Assembly: GCA_025350055.1 (NCBI GenBank)
Contig: JANXYK010000004.1
Span: 1-62,723, forward strand
DNA from: Gammaproteobacteria bacterium
Lineage (GTDB): Bacteria; Pseudomonadota; Gammaproteobacteria; Steroidobacterales; Steroidobacteraceae
Length of the DNA stretch: 62,723 nt
Direction of reading: 5' to 3'
The notes beneath the pieces were generated by a model. The model ran no database searches. It was not told where the DNA came from and saw only the letters and a list, made by a program, of their open reading frames with translations. Of the stretch, positions 1-8,321 are shown one piece after another. A program made the position numbers and the translations under genes. Position 1 is the first letter of the stretch; each line of letters begins with the position of its first letter.

Positions 1-1625
1 CGACCGACGATCGGGATGTCGCCCAGGCCCGGGATCTTCGAGGCGCTGTGGGTGTCGCTATCCTTGATCAGCCCGGCGAGGATCTGCGTCTCCCCGTCCT
101 TGAGCTGGAGCAGCGTGCTGGCAGTGCGGGTGCCGATTTCATAGAGCAGCGAGCCCGTGGCCTTGTTCTGGATCGTATTGACGATGGAACTGACTTCCAG
201 ATTGACCTTGATGGCGACATCGTTATCCGCGTAGATGGTCGGTTCCACCTCCAAGGTCAAGCCCACCTCGAGGTATTGCACCTGCTGATTGGGAATGTAT
301 TGGCCGGGCCCTGATCCACCACTCGGGACCGGAATGATCGCGCTGGTGATGCTCGGCACCCGGCTGCCGATCAGGATCTTGGCCTTCTCATGGTTGCGTG
401 CCCGGATGCGCGGACTGGCGAGCGTATTGGTGTTGCCCGTCGTCTTCAGCGCGTCCAGGGATACCAAAAGCGGTGAAGCCGATATCGTGTCGCCACTGAT
501 TTTACCGTTGCGGTGCAGGTAGTCATTCAGCACCAGAGTGCCGGGAGTTGCTAACGTGGCAGTCGCGGGATAGTTGATGCCCAGTTGCTGCATACGACTG
601 CGGGCGATCTCCAGCACCTCGACCTCGAGCATCACTTCGGGTTCGGCAATGTCGACCGAGGCGACCAGCTTTTCGGCCATACGCACCACTTCCGGCGTAT
701 CGCGCATCACGATCGCATTGGCGCGCTCATTGATCACCAGTGTCTTGGCATCGAGCACGGTCTTGAGCAGGTTTTCCACATCCTTCGGAACCGCCGTATT
801 CAGGTAGAAGGTCCGCACGATCTGGTCCTGGTAATCCTTTTGCTTGGCGGTCGTGTTCGGATAGAGCAGCACCATGTTGTCCGACAGCACCTGGCGCGCC
901 AGCTGGTTCTGGCCCAGCACCAAATCGATCGCCTGTTCGATGGGCACGTCCTGGACGAAGATCGTGGTCTTGCCCTCGCTCTTGATGTCCTTGTCGAAGA
1001 TGAAATTGATGCCGGTCTGGCGCGAGAGCACCTCAAACACCATCTTGGTCGGGGCGTCGCGAAACTGCAGGGTCACCGGACGGTCGTCGCGGGTGCGCAA
1101 TCGCGGCGTCACGGTGATCGGGCCCCGCGCGGCATCGATCTGCGCGCGCAATGCGGCCGCCGGCGCAAAGCCTGGATCCTCCGACAGCACCGCGCGCACC
1201 TGCGCCTCGGCCGCATCGAACTCGCCCCGCTGCACCTGCTGCTGCACATCCTTGAGCGCCGCCGCGTGACGCTGGTCCTGACCCAGACCGCTCAGGCCCT
1301 TGGCGGCGCGGTCATTACCGCTGTCGATGGCGAGCACGCGCCGGTACGCCACCGCTGCTCCGGCGGCGTCGCCGCTCGCACGGGCCTGATCGGCTTCCTT
1401 GATCAATTTCTGGATCGCCTCTTCACGCCTGCCCTGCAGGTCGGCCTTGTAGACAATATTTTCAGGATCGCTGTTCAACGCCTGGGCGAGCTTTTGCAGC
1501 CCAATCTCATAGCGGCCCTGCTCGACGTCGCTCACGCCCTGGTCGTGCAGGCGCGCGCTGGCGCAGGACGCCAGTAGCAGCACACTGGCCAACGCCACAC
1601 CAATCATTCCATGTATAGACTTCAC
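1..1625 (-). CDS. Lipoprotein secretin of a type II secretion / type IV pilus-like system (3' end outside window)
   Basis: Outer-membrane secretin that would form the exit channel for the secretion or pilus-like machine encoded upstream. The frame is open to the window edge, so the C-terminus is missing. I chose the GTG at 1625 because it overlaps the stop of the preceding gene as GTGA, like the other joints of this operon. The N-terminus is a lipoprotein signal ending in LLLASC, with Cys21 as the lipid site. Next comes an alpha-helical region of about 100 residues that looks TPR-like. Secretin N-domains follow (for example QTGINFIFDKDIK and repeats with ERANAIVMRDTPE), then the conserved secretin core (VPSITSAI, VQYLEVGLTLEVEP, LLQLKDGETQILAGL). 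The helical repeat at the front replaces the usual GspD start. Family assignment is firm; MshL-like versus GspD-like is not settled. Confidence 0.9.
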   Translation of the reverse strand, partial: MKSIHGMIGVALASVLLLASCASARLHDQGVSDVEQGRYEIGLQKLAQALNSDPENIVYKADLQGRREEAIQKLIKEADQARASGDAAGAAVAYRRVLAIDSGNDRAAKGLSGLGQDQRHAAALKDVQQQVQRGEFDAAEAQVRAVLSEDPGFAPAAALRAQIDAARGPITVTPRLRTRDDRPVTLQFRDAPTKMVFEVLSRQTGINFIFDKDIKSEGKTTIFVQDVPIEQAIDLVLGQNQLARQVLSDNMVLLYPNTTAKQKDYQDQIVRTFYLNTAVPKDVENLLKTVLDAKTLVINERANAIVMRDTPEVVRMAEKLVASVDIAEPEVMLEVEVLEIARSRMQQLGINYPATATLATPGTLVLNDYLHRNGKISGDTISASPLLVSLDALKTTGNTNTLASPRIRARNHEKAKILIGSRVPSITSAIIPVPSGGSGPGQYIPNQQVQYLEVGLTLEVEPTIYADNDVAIKVNLEVSSIVNTIQNKATGSLLYEIGTRTASTLLQLKDGETQILAGLIKDSDTHSASKIPGLGDIPIVG

Positions 1626-2149
1626 TGCGTGCCTCCGAGAGCCAGGGTCTGTTTGATATCGAGCGGCTTATACGTAAGAACCAGTTGGCCGTTGGCCTCG
1701 GCATCGATACTGTAGGTGTTGTCGATGGTGTCGCCGATGTGCACGTCGAAAACGCGGTCGCCACGGGTGAGAAAATACACGGTGGGGTCACCGGGCCGCG
1801 TGTAGCTGCCCATCGCGGTAAACGGCAGGGGTGGTGCCGTCGGTGGCGGCGGTGCGACCACCACCACCGGAACGGGCGGCGGTGGTGGCGGCGCGACGTA
1901 CCAGGACTGCGTGTGAAACAGCGCCTCGACGGCCTTGCTCGCGGCCACGCGATGCGCGAGGTGCGTCAGCGGGTTGCCGCCAGACGCGCTCGCGGCGGGC
2001 GCTGCGCTGCGTGTGGCCGCGCGTGGCCCGCGCTCGGCGGGAACTGCTGTTGGCGCCGTGTCCTGGCCGGGTCCCGACAGCACGATGTAAACACCCACTG
2101 CAATCGCCAGCGCGCACAGGATCTTGAAACGCTTGGTGAGCACCATCAC
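1622..2149 (-). CDS. PilP/GspC-like inner-membrane protein of the secretion operon
   Basis: A 175-residue protein with a short basic N-terminus, one membrane segment (about residues 9-26), a long Ala/Pro-rich linker that includes a run of prolines, and a small C-terminal domain from about residue 110 (YFLTRGDRVFDVHIGDTI). This is the layout of PilP and GspC, which link the inner-membrane platform to the secretin across the periplasm. The role rests on layout and on position between the PilO-like gene and the secretin gene, not on strong sequence motifs. Its start overlaps the previous stop as ATGA, and its stop overlaps the secretin GTG. Confidence 0.6.
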   Translation of the reverse strand: MMVLTKRFKILCALAIAVGVYIVLSGPGQDTAPTAVPAERGPRAATRSAAPAASASGGNPLTHLAHRVAASKAVEALFHTQSWYVAPPPPPPVPVVVVAPPPPTAPPLPFTAMGSYTRPGDPTVYFLTRGDRVFDVHIGDTIDNTYSIDAEANGQLVLTYKPLDIKQTLALGGTQ

Positions 2150-2826
2150 TCGTCGCTCCGTACAAAGGCCGACAGCCGCAGTTCGGCCTCGACGCCCGGC
2201 TCACCCACGGCCTTGCGCTCGATGCGCATGCCCTCGACTGCCACGGCCGGCAGCGCCACCAGCGTGCGGTCCAAGAACGCGCGCAGTTGCGGATAGGTCG
2301 CCTGCACCGGGAAAGTCATGCGATAGCGCGCCGCCACGCCATCGCGCGCCGGCAGGTATTCGTATTGTCCGCGGGGTAGCTCCACGCCCGCAGCGCGCGC
2401 TTCTTCCAGAATCTTGGCGACGATCTCCGGTGCCTGGCCGCGCGGCGGCAACGCGGCGAGTGCGGCAGCGGACAACGGGCCTGGTGCGCTCTTGGCCACC
2501 GGCGCAAGCTGCGCCAGCTGGCCCTTCAGCGCCGCAATCGCACTGCCCTGCGGCAGGTTGTTGGCGATGAACAGCGTCACAGCGAGCACGACCGCGGCCA
2601 CGCCGGCTATCGTGGCGGCGCCCAGCCGGCGCGCCTGATAGAGCGTCTCGGCAAGCGCCCGGTTGCCATAGAACTGGATACGCTCCAGTGCCGAGGGCCC
2701 GTTGGCCTGACCGACCGGCATCGACTGTGACTGACCGGGGAGCGGCGCGGCCGTGGCAATCGCTGGCGTCGTCGGCCGGATGGCAGGCGCAAGTTCCGCT
2801 TCGCCGCCCGGGTGGAGAGTGCTCAT
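2146..2826 (-). CDS. PilO/GspM-like inner-membrane assembly protein
   Basis: A 226-residue protein. The start at 2826 forms an ATGA overlap with the PilN-like gene; the longer in-frame extension upstream is a shadow of that gene. A cytoplasmic Pro/Ala-rich N-terminus of about 75 residues leads to one membrane helix (AATIAGVAAVVLAVTLFIAN) and a periplasmic part with a helical stretch and a ferredoxin-like fold pattern (YRMTFPVQATYPQLRAFLDR). This matches PilO/GspM, which dimerise with PilN/GspL in the alignment subcomplex. The N-terminal cytoplasmic extension is longer than in typical PilO. Confidence 0.65.
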   Translation of the reverse strand: MSTLHPGGEAELAPAIRPTTPAIATAAPLPGQSQSMPVGQANGPSALERIQFYGNRALAETLYQARRLGAATIAGVAAVVLAVTLFIANNLPQGSAIAALKGQLAQLAPVAKSAPGPLSAAALAALPPRGQAPEIVAKILEEARAAGVELPRGQYEYLPARDGVAARYRMTFPVQATYPQLRAFLDRTLVALPAVAVEGMRIERKAVGEPGVEAELRLSAFVRSDE

Positions 2827-3353
2827 GTCGCGTCGCTCCAGTCGGCCGAGATCTGGAAGCGCACGGGATGATCCTTGTCGTTCACGCGCAGCTCGTGGTT
2901 GTCGAGCATCGGGAAACGCAGCACTTCGCTCTTGCGCAGGCGCTGCACATAGGCAATGGCCAGCTCCAGAGTGCGCGCCTCGGCGGTAACGCGTACGCGA
3001 TGCTTGGCGTGATCGGGCTCGATCCCCAGCACCGCAACGTTGCCGGCGGTATCGCCGCTGGCGTTCTCGAGTTCGACCAGCAGCAGCGACCAGGGCGTAC
3101 CGAGTTCGCGCACGGTCTTCTCGGCGGTCTGCGCGTTCAGTCCGGCGACTGACTCCACGTTCTGGCTGCGATGCGCGGCGCTGAACAACGCCGCGCGCCG
3201 CATTTCGAGACCTTGACGCTGCCCTGCCAGTGAATGGTGCTGGGCCAGCACCCCGGCCAGGCAAAGAGCACCCACTAATGCAAGGCCAATCCCCAATGGA
3301 CCGCCGTGCGAGCGAGCGCCAACGAAATCAAGTTGCAGCCGCGGCGCGCTCAT
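2823..3353 (-). CDS. PilN-like inner-membrane assembly protein
   Basis: A 176-residue protein with a short N-terminus, one membrane helix at about residues 17-38 (GPLGIGLALVGALCLAGVLA), a coiled-coil-like stretch and a periplasmic alpha/beta domain (residues about 90-176). This is the architecture of PilN and of the periplasmic half of GspL. The gene overlaps the PilM-like gene by 4 bp at its start and the PilO-like gene by 4 bp at its end, so equimolar production through translational coupling is likely. Family membership is inferred from layout and neighbours. Confidence 0.65.
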   Translation of the reverse strand: MSAPRLQLDFVGARSHGGPLGIGLALVGALCLAGVLAQHHSLAGQRQGLEMRRAALFSAAHRSQNVESVAGLNAQTAEKTVRELGTPWSLLLVELENASGDTAGNVAVLGIEPDHAKHRVRVTAEARTLELAIAYVQRLRKSEVLRFPMLDNHELRVNDKDHPVRFQISADWSDAT

Positions 3354-4165
3354 GCCTGGTGCCTGCGCAGGAATTCGAGTTTGCCGGCCGTCGACTCGCC
3401 GGCCAGCTCTTCCTCGAGCCAGACCAGATCGGTGCCGCTAGTGCCCGCTGCGATGCGCAGGCCCGCTGGCGCATCGACGAATACGCTGCCTTCCTGCGCG
3501 GAATTGTTGGCCAGTCGCCCGAAGGTCTGGAGCCGCCGCAATTCGACCGCCCAATCGGCGCCGATGCGCACGCCGTGCACCCGATCCCAGCCGCCGGGTA
3601 TCAGTCGCGCTGCCGCCAAGGTGCCCTGCTCGATTGACACGAACCACGCGCCGCCATCGGGCAGCCGGGTACGCCAGTGGTTATAGGCGGAGATCAGCTG
3701 CGGCTGCAGCGACTTCAGCGCCAACTGATGTCGCGTCAGGATCAGTTGCAGCTCCTCTATCAGTGCCGCCGGCAGTGCGCAGGCCACCTGCGCCATGCCC
3801 GGGCGGGCGTCGTTCAGCGTTATCGTCCACTGGCTGACCACATCGCCATAGATGCCGGTCAGTACGTGGCGCGCATGGGTCATGCGCTCGGCTTCGCCGC
3901 TCAGCGCCGCCGCATAGGGCACCATCGCATAGCGCACCCAGTGATCGGCGAGCACCACCCGCACCGCAGCCTGCCGCCACTCTGGTTTGCCGAGCAGCGT
4001 GTCGAGCGCCCCAAGCGCCGCGGTCCAGTTGCTGTCGCCGGCAACTTCATTGACCCAGCCAGCCTGAGCCAGCTGTTGCGGGCGAATACCGCGACCCAGC
4101 CGCGTCAGCGCCAGCTTGTGTGGCGCCAGATAGACACCGATTTCATCACGCCATAGTGGTGACAC
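3350..4165 (-). CDS. PilM-like actin-fold protein (cytoplasmic GspL/MshI-like)
   Basis: A 271-residue cytoplasmic protein starting with GTG at 4165, inside the end of gspE (20-bp overlap). It has no membrane helix. Segments such as MVPYAAALSGEAERMTHARH, VACALPAALIEELQ and GAWFVSIEQGTLAAARL resemble the subdomains of PilM and the cytoplasmic part of GspL/MshI. These actin-fold proteins dock on the ATPase and on PilN. In canonical type II systems this domain is fused to the periplasmic part as GspL; here the two parts are separate genes, as in type IV pili. Sequence similarity to PilM is moderate. Confidence 0.6.
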   Translation of the reverse strand: MSPLWRDEIGVYLAPHKLALTRLGRGIRPQQLAQAGWVNEVAGDSNWTAALGALDTLLGKPEWRQAAVRVVLADHWVRYAMVPYAAALSGEAERMTHARHVLTGIYGDVVSQWTITLNDARPGMAQVACALPAALIEELQLILTRHQLALKSLQPQLISAYNHWRTRLPDGGAWFVSIEQGTLAAARLIPGGWDRVHGVRIGADWAVELRRLQTFGRLANNSAQEGSVFVDAPAGLRIAAGTSGTDLVWLEEELAGESTAGKLEFLRRHQA

Positions 4166-5837
4166 GATTCACCTCTTCGAGCGTGGTTTCGCCGCGCCGC
4201 ACGAGTTCGAGCGCCGACTGGCGGATCAGCCGCACGCCCGAGCGTGCCGCCAGCTCCTTGAGCTGGCGCACGGGCGCACGCGAGATAATCGCCTCGCGGA
4301 TCTCGTCATTGAGCACCAGCAGTTCACCGACCGCCTTGCGGCCGCGATAACCGGTGCCGCGGCAGTGCTTGCAGCCACGGCCGACGCGGAATTCATAGGA
4401 AGCATGGGTCGCGATGCCGAGCTGCGACTCCTCCAGCAACCGGCGCGAGGGCACATAGGAATCGGCGCACTGCTCGCACACGATGCGCACCAGGCGCTGC
4501 GCCAGGATCGCGCTCAGCGCGGCGACGAAGCTGTAGGTATCGACCCCCATGTGCACGAAGCGGCCCATCACATCGAACACGTTGTTGGCATGCACCGTGG
4601 TGAACACCAGGTGGCCAGTGAGTGCCGACTGGATGGCGATCTGCGCCGTCTCCGGGTCGCGGATTTCACCGACCATGATCTTGTCCGGATCGTGACGCAG
4701 AATAGAACGCAGACCCCGCGCGAAGGTTAAGCCTTTCTTCTCATTGACCGGGATCTGCAAAACCCCTGGCAGCTGATACTCAACCGGATCTTCAATCGTG
4801 ACGATCTTGTCGTTGCCCGTCTGGGTCTCCGAGATCGCCGCATAAAGCGTGGTGGTCTTGCCGCTACCGGTAGGACCCGTCACCAGCAGCATGCCGTACG
4901 GCAGATTGCTGAGGCGCTGCAGCTGCGAGACCGTCTCGACATCGAAGCCCAGCGAACTGAGCGTCAGCCCATGCACCTTCTCGGTGAGCGCGCGCTTGTC
5001 GAGTACGCGCAGCACGGCGTCTTCGCCGAACACGCTGGGGATAATAGAAACGCGGAAGTCGACGGCGCGGCCATCGATGGAAACCTTGAAGCGGCCGTCC
5101 TGTGGTACGCGCCGCTCGGCGATGTCGAGTTCGGCCATCACCTTGATGCGCGAGACTACCTGTTCGGAGACTTCGGCACCGGTAACCTCGGCCATCTGCA
5201 CCAGCACGCCGTCGATGCGATAGCGCACCACCAGGCCATTGGGCACGGTCTCGAGATGCACGTCGCTGGCGCCGGCGCGCAGCGCGTCATAGAGCGTGGA
5301 GTGCACCAGCTTGACGATCGGGCTGGAATCCTGGCTGATCGAGGCCAGCGACAGGTTGTCAATGCCGGCACCGGCGGCCACGTGCACGGAGCTACCGGCC
5401 ACCGCCGAATCAAGTGCACGGAGCGATTGTTCATGGCGGGCAATGTAGGCGGCGATTTCAGCACGCGGCGCCAGCACCCACTCCAGCGCCTGCGGCACGC
5501 GCACCTCGAGCCAGGAGCGCAGCGCGGCATCGAAGGGATCGGCGATCACCGCCAGCAGCGATTTGCCACTGCGCGCCACGAGGCAGGTGCGCTTGGTAGC
5601 CTCGGCCGGCGGCAACAGATCGAACGCGGCTTCGAGCTTGGCGAGATCGGTGCGCCCGAGCGCACGGTAGTCGAGCGCGCGCGCCAGCGCGGCGGTGAGT
5701 TCCACCGGCCCCAGGCCCGAACGCTTCTCCAGGTATTCCAGCGTGGAGCCACCGCCCTCCTGCGCCTCGGTCACGGCGGCCGTGAGCATGGCTTCATCGA
5801 GCCCGAACATCGCGGAGCTGTCCAGTGCGGCGCTCAT
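4146..5837 (-). CDS. gspE: GspE/PilB-family secretion ATPase
   Basis: Hexameric cytoplasmic ATPase that would power pseudopilus assembly. It has 563 residues. An N-terminal domain of about 140 residues is followed by the T2SSE core: Walker A GPTGSGKTT at 321-329, the Asp box and Walker B region (DKIMVGEIRDPETA, about 385-398) and a His box (HLVFTTVHANN). A tetracysteine zinc motif (Cys454, Cys457, Cys489, Cys492) is characteristic of GspE, PilB and MshE and absent from PilT. The start overlaps the gspF stop as ATGA. It could equally be labelled mshE; the neighbouring pseudopilin resembles GspG, so I use the Gsp name. Confidence 0.92.
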   Translation of the reverse strand: MSAALDSSAMFGLDEAMLTAAVTEAQEGGGSTLEYLEKRSGLGPVELTAALARALDYRALGRTDLAKLEAAFDLLPPAEATKRTCLVARSGKSLLAVIADPFDAALRSWLEVRVPQALEWVLAPRAEIAAYIARHEQSLRALDSAVAGSSVHVAAGAGIDNLSLASISQDSSPIVKLVHSTLYDALRAGASDVHLETVPNGLVVRYRIDGVLVQMAEVTGAEVSEQVVSRIKVMAELDIAERRVPQDGRFKVSIDGRAVDFRVSIIPSVFGEDAVLRVLDKRALTEKVHGLTLSSLGFDVETVSQLQRLSNLPYGMLLVTGPTGSGKTTTLYAAISETQTGNDKIVTIEDPVEYQLPGVLQIPVNEKKGLTFARGLRSILRHDPDKIMVGEIRDPETAQIAIQSALTGHLVFTTVHANNVFDVMGRFVHMGVDTYSFVAALSAILAQRLVRIVCEQCADSYVPSRRLLEESQLGIATHASYEFRVGRGCKHCRGTGYRGRKAVGELLVLNDEIREAIISRAPVRQLKELAARSGVRLIRQSALELVRRGETTLEEVNRVTTMA

Positions 5838-7018
5838 TTGATGCTCCCGGCGAGTTCAAAGATAGGGAAGTACATCAGCACAACGATCACGCCGATCACC
5901 ACACCGATCAGGCTCATCAGTGCCGGCTCGATCAGCCGCGTGACCAGGCCCACCCAGCGCGATAGTTCCTCGTCGTAGAACGCGGCGATGCGCTCCATCA
6001 TCTCGCCCATGTTGCCGCTGCGCTCACCGACGCGCAGCATGCGCGCGGCGACCGGGGTCGTCAGCCCGTATTGTTCCATGGCATCGGCGATCGAACGGCC
6101 TTCGCGCACGCCCTGCGTGGCATCGGCAAAAGCGGCCCGCAGGTTGGTGCCCAGAAGCCCTGCCGACATGCGCATCGCCGTGACCATCGGCGTGCCGCCC
6201 CGCTGCAACATGCCCACGGTGCGATACAGGCGCGCGAGCTGATAGATATGCAGGCGGGCACCGAGCGCGGGTATGCGAGCAATGCGCGCGCCGATCGCGG
6301 CGCGCACTGTCGGCCGGGTAAATGTATAGACCATGCCCACGATGAAACCCAGCGTGCCCACGGCAACCAGGGCGCCGTGTGTATCCAGAAATTGACCCCA
6401 GTGCATCAGCAGGCGCGAGGCCAACGGCAGATTGCCGCCCAGATCCTCATAGATCGAACTGAAGCGTGGCACCACGTAACCCATCAGGAAAGCAACCACC
6501 AGCAGACCCGCACCGCACAGTACGGCCGGATAGATCGAGGCGTTGACCAGACTCTTGCGCAGCACGTCGATCTGCTGCTGGTAGGCCACGTAGCGCGTGA
6601 GCGCCTCGCGCAGCGCACCGGTGCGCTCGCTGGCGCGCACGGTCGCCACATAGAGCGCTGGAAAACTGTGCGGATGTTCGGCCAGCGCCGCGCCGAAAGT
6701 CTGGCCCTCGCGCAAGCGCACCAGCACCTGATCGAGCGTGCGCTTCACTGTCGGGCTGGCTTCTTTTTCCCCCAGCGTCTCAATGGACTCCACCAGCGAC
6801 AGGCCGGCATCCAGCAGCGCGACCATTTCCTGGCTGAAGGTGACCAGCGGCACGCGCGTCGAGCGCTTGCCGAAATTGATACTGCGCTCGCGGGCGATGG
6901 AGATGAAGGCCAGGCCCGCACCGCTCACCTGGCGGCGCGCGTCGGCTTCATCAGCCGCGTCCACTACATAGGAGAGCACATCGGCTCCACCACTCAGGGC
7001 TTTGACGCGAAAGCGCAC
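5834..7018 (-). CDS. gspF: GspF/PilC-family inner-membrane platform protein
   Basis: A 394-residue polytopic protein with the duplicated T2SSF domain, each copy ending in membrane helices: about residues 165-190 (LLVVAFLMGYVVPRF), 215-240 and near the C-terminus (LIGVVIGVIVVLMYFPIFEL). The motif GERSGNMGEMMERIA is typical of the second repeat. It acts as the platform that the ATPase rotates to insert pseudopilins. It lies 2 bp downstream of gspG and overlaps gspE by 4 bp. Length and topology are normal for the family. Confidence 0.92.
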   Translation of the reverse strand: MRFRVKALSGGADVLSYVVDAADEADARRQVSGAGLAFISIARERSINFGKRSTRVPLVTFSQEMVALLDAGLSLVESIETLGEKEASPTVKRTLDQVLVRLREGQTFGAALAEHPHSFPALYVATVRASERTGALREALTRYVAYQQQIDVLRKSLVNASIYPAVLCGAGLLVVAFLMGYVVPRFSSIYEDLGGNLPLASRLLMHWGQFLDTHGALVAVGTLGFIVGMVYTFTRPTVRAAIGARIARIPALGARLHIYQLARLYRTVGMLQRGGTPMVTAMRMSAGLLGTNLRAAFADATQGVREGRSIADAMEQYGLTTPVAARMLRVGERSGNMGEMMERIAAFYDEELSRWVGLVTRLIEPALMSLIGVVIGVIVVLMYFPIFELAGSIK

Positions 7019-7020
7019 GG

Positions 7021-7473
7021 CTACCAGTTTCCTATGTCAGCGTCTTCGCCGGTACCGCCCGGGCGCCCGTCCTTGCCGTAGGACACCAGGTCGTAGTCAT
7101 TGTTATGGGTGCCCGGCGCCACATATAAATAAGGGCTGCCCCAGGGATCGAGCGGCACGTCCTTCTTCAGGTACGGACCCGCCCAGTTCTGCTCACCCTG
7201 TGGCTGGAGCTGGAGCGCTGCGAGACCCTGCTCGCTGGTGGGCAGATGGCCAACGTCGATCCGGTACGCCTCAAGTGCCTTGTCCAACGCATCGATCTGC
7301 GCGCGTGCGGCCTTGACCTGGCTCTTGCCAACCTGCGCAAAGTATTTCGGAGCGACGAAGCCGGCGAGCAGGCCAATGATCACCATCACGACCAGCAACT
7401 CGAGCAGCGTGAAGCCCGCTGAGCGTCGCCGTGAGCCTTGAGTTTCAATCACTTGTGACGCCATATTCAGCAT
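7021..7473 (-). CDS. gspG: Major pseudopilin GspG
   Basis: A 150-residue pseudopilin. After a basic leader (ending SRRRSAG) is the prepilin peptidase site G/FTLLE, with the required Glu at +5, followed by the hydrophobic helix LLVVMVIIGLLAGFVAPKYF. The C-terminal half has the GspG signatures LPTSEQGL, a DPWGSPY segment and a calcium-site-like loop of acidic residues (TGEDADIGNW). The start at 7473 follows the transglycosylase stop by 4 bp; an ATG three codons further in is also possible. No minor pseudopilins (GspH-K) are visible in this window, and no prepilin peptidase. Confidence 0.93.
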   Translation of the reverse strand: MLNMASQVIETQGSRRRSAGFTLLELLVVMVIIGLLAGFVAPKYFAQVGKSQVKAARAQIDALDKALEAYRIDVGHLPTSEQGLAALQLQPQGEQNWAGPYLKKDVPLDPWGSPYLYVAPGTHNNDYDLVSYGKDGRPGGTGEDADIGNW

Positions 7474-7477
7474 GGTA

Positions 7478-8113
7478 TCAGCTCGGCTCCACGGCTTGGG
7501 ACTGTGCACGCAACGCGTGGTACACCTTGAGCACGTTCGGGACATAAGCGCGCGTCTCGCGGTACGGGGGCACCTTGCGGCCATAGCGTTCGACGGCATT
7601 CTCACCGGCGTTGTAGGCGGCCAGTACCAGATCCAGATTCCTGGCGCCGTAACGCGTGAGCAGGTCGGCGAGATACCGTGCACCGGCGCTGATGTTCTGT
7701 TCGGGGTCGAAGGCATTGAAGGCGCCATAACGGCGCGCGGTCGTGGGCAGCAGCTGCATGAGCCCGATCGCGCCGCGACGGGAAATCGCACGTGGATTGA
7801 AGCCCGATTCGACCACTATTACCGCGCGCAGCAGCTCGGCTTGGACGCTCGCGGCAGTCGCTGCCCGTTCGATCGCCGCATCGTAGCTCGCCGAACGCGC
7901 CAGCCAGGCGGTCGCGCGCTTGGCATCGGCTTCCGGGATGGCCGGATCAATCGACGGCGTACGCGCGATCAGCACGTAGTGCGAGTCATTGGGCACATTG
8001 CTGAAATGGGTAGTGCCAGCGGGGTCGGTATAGGAATAGATATCCGCCCGGGCCGCCATAGATGCGGCACCGGCAGCTAAAATGAACCCAATGGTGACCG
8101 CCAGCTGATTCAC
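7478..8113 (-). CDS. Secreted lytic transglycosylase (SLT family)
   Basis: A 211-residue exported protein with a signal peptide of about 23 residues, a short DUF4124-like segment (DIYSYTDPAGTTHFSNVP) and a C-terminal SLT domain. Catalytic Glu102 lies in VVESGFNPRAIS, followed by GAIGLMQLLP and AAYNAGENAV, which define the lysozyme-like fold. It would cleave peptidoglycan, plausibly to make room for the machine encoded by the following genes, since it is the first gene of the same run and ends 4 bp before gspG. Promoter elements would lie in the 208-bp divergent gap with the ATPase gene at 8322; none is clear by eye. Confidence 0.88.
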   Translation of the reverse strand: MNQLAVTIGFILAAGAASMAARADIYSYTDPAGTTHFSNVPNDSHYVLIARTPSIDPAIPEADAKRATAWLARSASYDAAIERAATAASVQAELLRAVIVVESGFNPRAISRRGAIGLMQLLPTTARRYGAFNAFDPEQNISAGARYLADLLTRYGARNLDLVLAAYNAGENAVERYGRKVPPYRETRAYVPNVLKVYHALRAQSQAVEPS

Positions 8114-8321
8114 ACCAGCACTCTACGAGAGCCACCCCCCACCGTAAGGTAGGAAAACTTGGTAGGTGGATGCGCTTTTGTGCCTAAGCCCCTCCCCACC
8201 CACCATAATCCTTAAGGCTGCCGGTGCTGTCCAGCCCAAGTGCGAACTGGGTCACAGTCGCAGGGTCCAAGCTTTGCCCTCGGGCACCGGGTTAAGATAC
8301 CCGCAAGGCATCAAATCCACT

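Noticed and set aside
585-1577. Long plus-strand open frame opposite the secretin gene
   Set aside because: Antisense shadow caused by high GC at third positions; similar His/Arg-rich shadows occur opposite most real genes here (for example 13907-15976 and 24833-27166).
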